Below, piece by piece: positions 60,880 to 64,000 of a stretch of 64,000 bases of DNA; the stretch's first letter is position 1, and the number at the start of each line of letters is the position of its first letter. The stretch is from Plasmopara viticola. Lineage: Eukaryota > Oomycota > Peronosporomycetes > Peronosporales > Peronosporaceae. The notes below the pieces were generated by a model. The model was given only the letters and a program-made list of their open reading frames with translations. It did no database searches and was not told where the DNA came from. Made by a program: the position numbers and the translations under genes. The stretch covers positions 143,837-207,836 of the forward strand of contig MBPM02000106.1 in assembly GCA_001695595.3 (NCBI GenBank), given 5' to 3'.

Positions 60880-62095
60880 AATGCATCTGTTCATGTCTAC
60901 ACTGATATAAAAAGGACTTATCGGTGACCATAGAGCGTCCTAGCACTCCAAAAGAATGATAACACACTTCGTTGTATCTCCATTGCGTCTGTGCATGTCT
61001 AGACCGATAAAAAGAACGTATATGTGACCATAAAGCCTCTCAGCGCTCAAAAGAATGATAATACACTTCGGTTTATCTCTATTGCGTCTGTTCATGACTA
61101 AACCGATAGAAAGGACGTATATGTGACCATAGAGCGTATCAGCGATCGAAAGAATGATAATACACTTCGATGTATCTCTATTGCGTCTGTTCATTAGTAG
61201 ACCGATGGAACGAACGTAAGTGTGGCCGAACAGTGTCTCAGCGGTTTAAAAGAACGATTATACATTTTGTTGTATCGTTTTTACGTCTATGCTCGTCTAT
61301 GCTCGTCTAAACGGATCGAGCGTACGTATCTGTGACCGTACATCGTTTAGAGCTCTAAAAGAATGGTAATCCACTTCGTTGTGGTTCTCTTGCGTGTGGA
61401 ACGCTTAGATAGATAGAAAGGACGTATCTGTGGCCATACAGCGTCTCAGCCCTCCCAAAGAATGAATACGCTTCGTTGTAACTCTATTTCATCTGTGCAT
61501 GTCAAGACCAAAAACAACACAAGTCTGTGACCTCACGGCGTCTCAGCACTCCAATAGAATGATAATACACTTCGTTGTGTCTCCATTGCGTCTGTGCATG
61601 TCTTGACCGATAAAAGAAAGTATCTGTGGTTGCACCATCCAACCGCTTCAAAGAATAATTGTTCACTTACTGGTGCTCTATTGCGTCTGTGCATGTCGAA
61701 ACCGATTTGAAAGGCGTATCGGTGGCCCTCCAACGTCTCAGTGCTTCAAAAGAATGATAATACACTGGGCGCGGCTCTGTTGCGTCTGTGCATGTCCAGA
61801 CCAATCGAAAAGACGTGTCTGTGACCGTACATCGTTTCAGCGCTTCAAAGAAGGATTGAACACTTCGATGCGACTCTATCAGGTCTGTGCATGCCTTGAA
61901 AAATGAACAGACGTATCTGTGGGTTTATAGCGTCTCAGCCCTTCAAAACATGAATATGCACTTCGTTGTAACTCTAGTGCATCTGTGCATGCCAAGACCG
62001 ATCGAAAGGACGTATCTGGTACCGTTTAGCGTCTCAGCGCTGTAAAGGAACGATTATACAGTTTGTTGTGCCTACATTTCGTCTGTTGTGGCCTC
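60880..62095 (+). repeat. HOR unit 47, complete, 1,216 bp
   Basis: Starts like unit 12 (ctgttcatgtctac, gtcctagc, gataacac), then is near-consensus with cattagtagacc in D, as in unit 27. Short losses occur in G (caacacaagtc), H (gataaaagaaag, ttgcaccatcc) and I (cactgggcg). Confidence 0.92.
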
Positions 62096-63309
62096 AATGC
62101 ATCTGTGCATGTCTACACTGATGTAAAAGGACTTATCGGTGACCATAGAGCGTCTTAGCACTCCAAAAGAATGATAATACACTTCGTTGTATCTCCATTG
62201 CGTCTGTGCATGTCTAGACCGATAAAAAGAACGTATATGTGACCATAAAGCCTCTCAGCGCTCAAAAGAATGATAATACACTTCGGTTTATCTCTATTGC
62301 GTCTGTTCATGACTAAACCGATAGAAAGGACGTATATGTGACCATAGAGCGTATCAGCGATCGAAAGAATGATAATACACTTCGATGTATCTCTATTGCG
62401 TCTGTTCATTCTAGACCGATGGAACGAACGTAAGTGTGGCCGAACAGCGTCTCAGCGTTTAAAAGAACGATTATACATTTTGTTGTGTCTTTTTACGTCT
62501 ATGCTCGTCTATGCTCGTCTAAACGGATCGAGCGTACGTATCTGTGACCGTACATCGTTTGGAGCTCTAAAAGAATGGTAATACACTTCGTTGTGGTTCT
62601 CTTGCGTGTGGAACGCTTAGATAGATAGAAAGGACGTATCTGTGGCCATACAGCGTCTCAGCCCTCCCAAAGAATGAATACGCTTCGTTGTAACTCTATT
62701 TCATCTGTGCATGTCAAGACCAAAAACAACAACAAGTCTGTGACCTCACGGCGTCCCAGCACTCCAAAAGAATGATAATACACTTCGTTGTGTCTCCATT
62801 GCGTCTGTGCATGTCTTGACCGATGAAAAGAAAGCATCTGTGGTTGCACACCATCCAACCGCTTCAAAGAATAATTGTTCACTTACTGGTGCTCTATTGC
62901 CTCTGTGCATGTCGAAACCGATTTGAAAGGCGTATCGGTGGCCCTCCAACGTCTCAGTGCTTCAAAAGAATGATAATACACTCGGCGCGGCTCTGTTGCG
63001 TCTGTGCATGTCCAGACCAATCGAAAAGACGTGTCTGTGACCGTACATCGTTTCAGCGCTTCAAAGAAGGATTGAACACTTCGATGCGACTCTATTAGGT
63101 CTGTGCATGCCTTGAAAAATGAACAGACGTATCTGTGGTTTATAGCGTCTCAGCCCTTCAAAACATGGATATGCACTTCGTTGTAACTCTAGTGCATCTG
63201 TGCATGTCAAGACCGATCGAAAGGACGTATCTGGTACCGTTTAGCGTCTCAGCGCTGTAAAGAACGATTATACAGTTTGTTGTGCCTACATTTCGTCTGT
63301 TGTGGCCTC
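62096..63309 (+). repeat. HOR unit 48, complete, 1,214 bp
   Basis: A has cactgatgtaaaagg as in unit 27. H has gatgaaaagaaagc, and I starts attgcctctgtg. One-base losses occur in D (cattctagacc, agcgtttaaaag), I (cactcggcgcgg), K (gtggtttatag) and L (gtaaagaacg). Confidence 0.92.
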
Positions 63310-64000
63310 AATGCGTCTGTGCATGTCTACACTGATATAAAAGGACTTATCGGTGACCATAGAGCGTCTTAGCACTCCAAAAGAATGATAATACACTTCG
63401 TTGTATCTCCATGCGTCTGTGCATGTCTAGACCGATAAAAAGAACGTATATGTGACCATAAAGCCTCTCAGCGCTCAAAAGAATGATAATACACTTCGGT
63501 TTATCTCTATTGCGTCTGTTCATGACTAAACCGATAGAAAGGACGTATATGTGACCATAGAGCGTATCAGCGATCGAAAGAATGATAATACACTTCGATG
63601 TATCTCTATTGCGTCTGTTCATTACTAGACCGATGAACGAACGTAAGTGTGGCCGAACAGCGTCTCAGCGTTTAAAAGAACGATTATACACTTTTTGTGT
63701 CGTTTTTACGCGTCTATGCTCGTCTAAACGGATCGTACGTATCTGTGACCGTACATCGTTTAGAGCTCTAAAAGAATGGTAATCCACTTCGTTGTTGTTC
63801 TCTTGCGTGTGGAACGCTTAGATAGATAGAAAGGACGTATCTGTGGCCATACAGCGTCTCAGCCCTCCCAAAGAATGAATACGCTTCGTTGAAACTCTAT
63901 TTCATCTGTGCATGTCAAGACCAAAAACAACAACAAGTCCGTGACCTCACGGCGTCTCAGCACTCCAATAGAATGATAATACACTTCGTTGTGTCTCCAT
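63310..64000 (+). repeat. HOR unit 49, cut by the window end, 691 bp
   Basis: Contains A to G and the first two bases of H, so the array continues past the window. E has lost one microrepeat and the bases gagc of ggatcgagcgtacg, and starts with acgcgtctatgctcg. F has gttgttgttctc. Confidence 0.92.

Larger units (their letters stand above)
367..64000 (+). repeat. Higher-order satellite array, ~1.22-kb unit of 12 monomers plus a 20-bp stub
   Basis: Forty-nine consecutive units follow the order A-B-C-D-E-F-G-H-I-J-K-L-stub, with monomers of 97-109 bp, mostly 99-100. I placed unit boundaries at the A monomer, marked by its tract ctacactgatat. All monomers read in the same direction and share a start like attgcgtctgtgcatgtc and a tail like gataatacacttcg. 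Monomer types differ clearly from one another, while the same type in successive units is nearly identical, which defines a higher-order repeat. Such arrays are known from eukaryotic centromeric and other heterochromatin. The link to a centromere here is inference. I do not recognise the family. Confidence 0.97.

Noticed and set aside
367..64000. rDNA spacer, tRNA or 5S cluster
   Set aside because: I saw no 5S, tRNA or rRNA core sequence, and no pol III box such as GGTTCGA in the monomers.

Overview
The whole window is satellite DNA. I found no protein-coding gene, RNA gene or recognisable transposon. Every part I followed is built from one family of about 99-bp monomers, all head-to-tail on the same strand. 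Twelve monomer types (named A to L here) plus a 20-bp stub form a higher-order repeat (HOR) of about 1,220 bp. The stub looks like a thirteenth monomer that lost its middle. The HOR recurs 49 times (48 complete, one cut by the window end), so this is an array of the kind found in eukaryotic centromeric, pericentromeric or subtelomeric heterochromatin. I do not recognise the monomer and cannot name the species. One B monomer counted by hand has 39 G+C in 99 bases and 5 CpG against about 3.8 expected, so CpG is not depleted. This weakly favours a genome with little cytosine methylation.

Layout. Bases 1-366 hold strongly diverged single monomers outside the HOR order, as at an array edge. From 367 to about 17.25 kb most units are enlarged by one or two extra copies of the block BCDEFG (about 604 bp), giving units of 1,674, 1,826-1,827 and 2,427 bp. 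From 17.25 to 44 kb the plain 1.2-kb unit dominates; between about 20 and 30.6 kb two subfamilies tend to alternate, giving a 2.43-kb rhythm. From 44 to 56 kb the array is disrupted: two-monomer deletions, a 26-bp deletion, a 10-bp microrepeat that varies in copy number, one more BCDEFG gain, and a 2,361-bp tandem duplication carrying a small fold-back palindrome. From 56 kb to the end, near-copies of units seen 24 and 39 kb earlier reappear, including one unit with a clear conversion-like patch.

How it works together. The window records satellite turnover: unequal crossover between look-alike monomer pairs (A-B against G-H), recent segmental duplication, patchy gene conversion and occasional template switching. 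Short open frames (up to about 138 codons) exist only because 99 is a multiple of 3; they are by-products. Clusters of single-base deletions near 22.4-26.4, 29.5-33.7 and 59-63.8 kb may be leftover long-read consensus errors.
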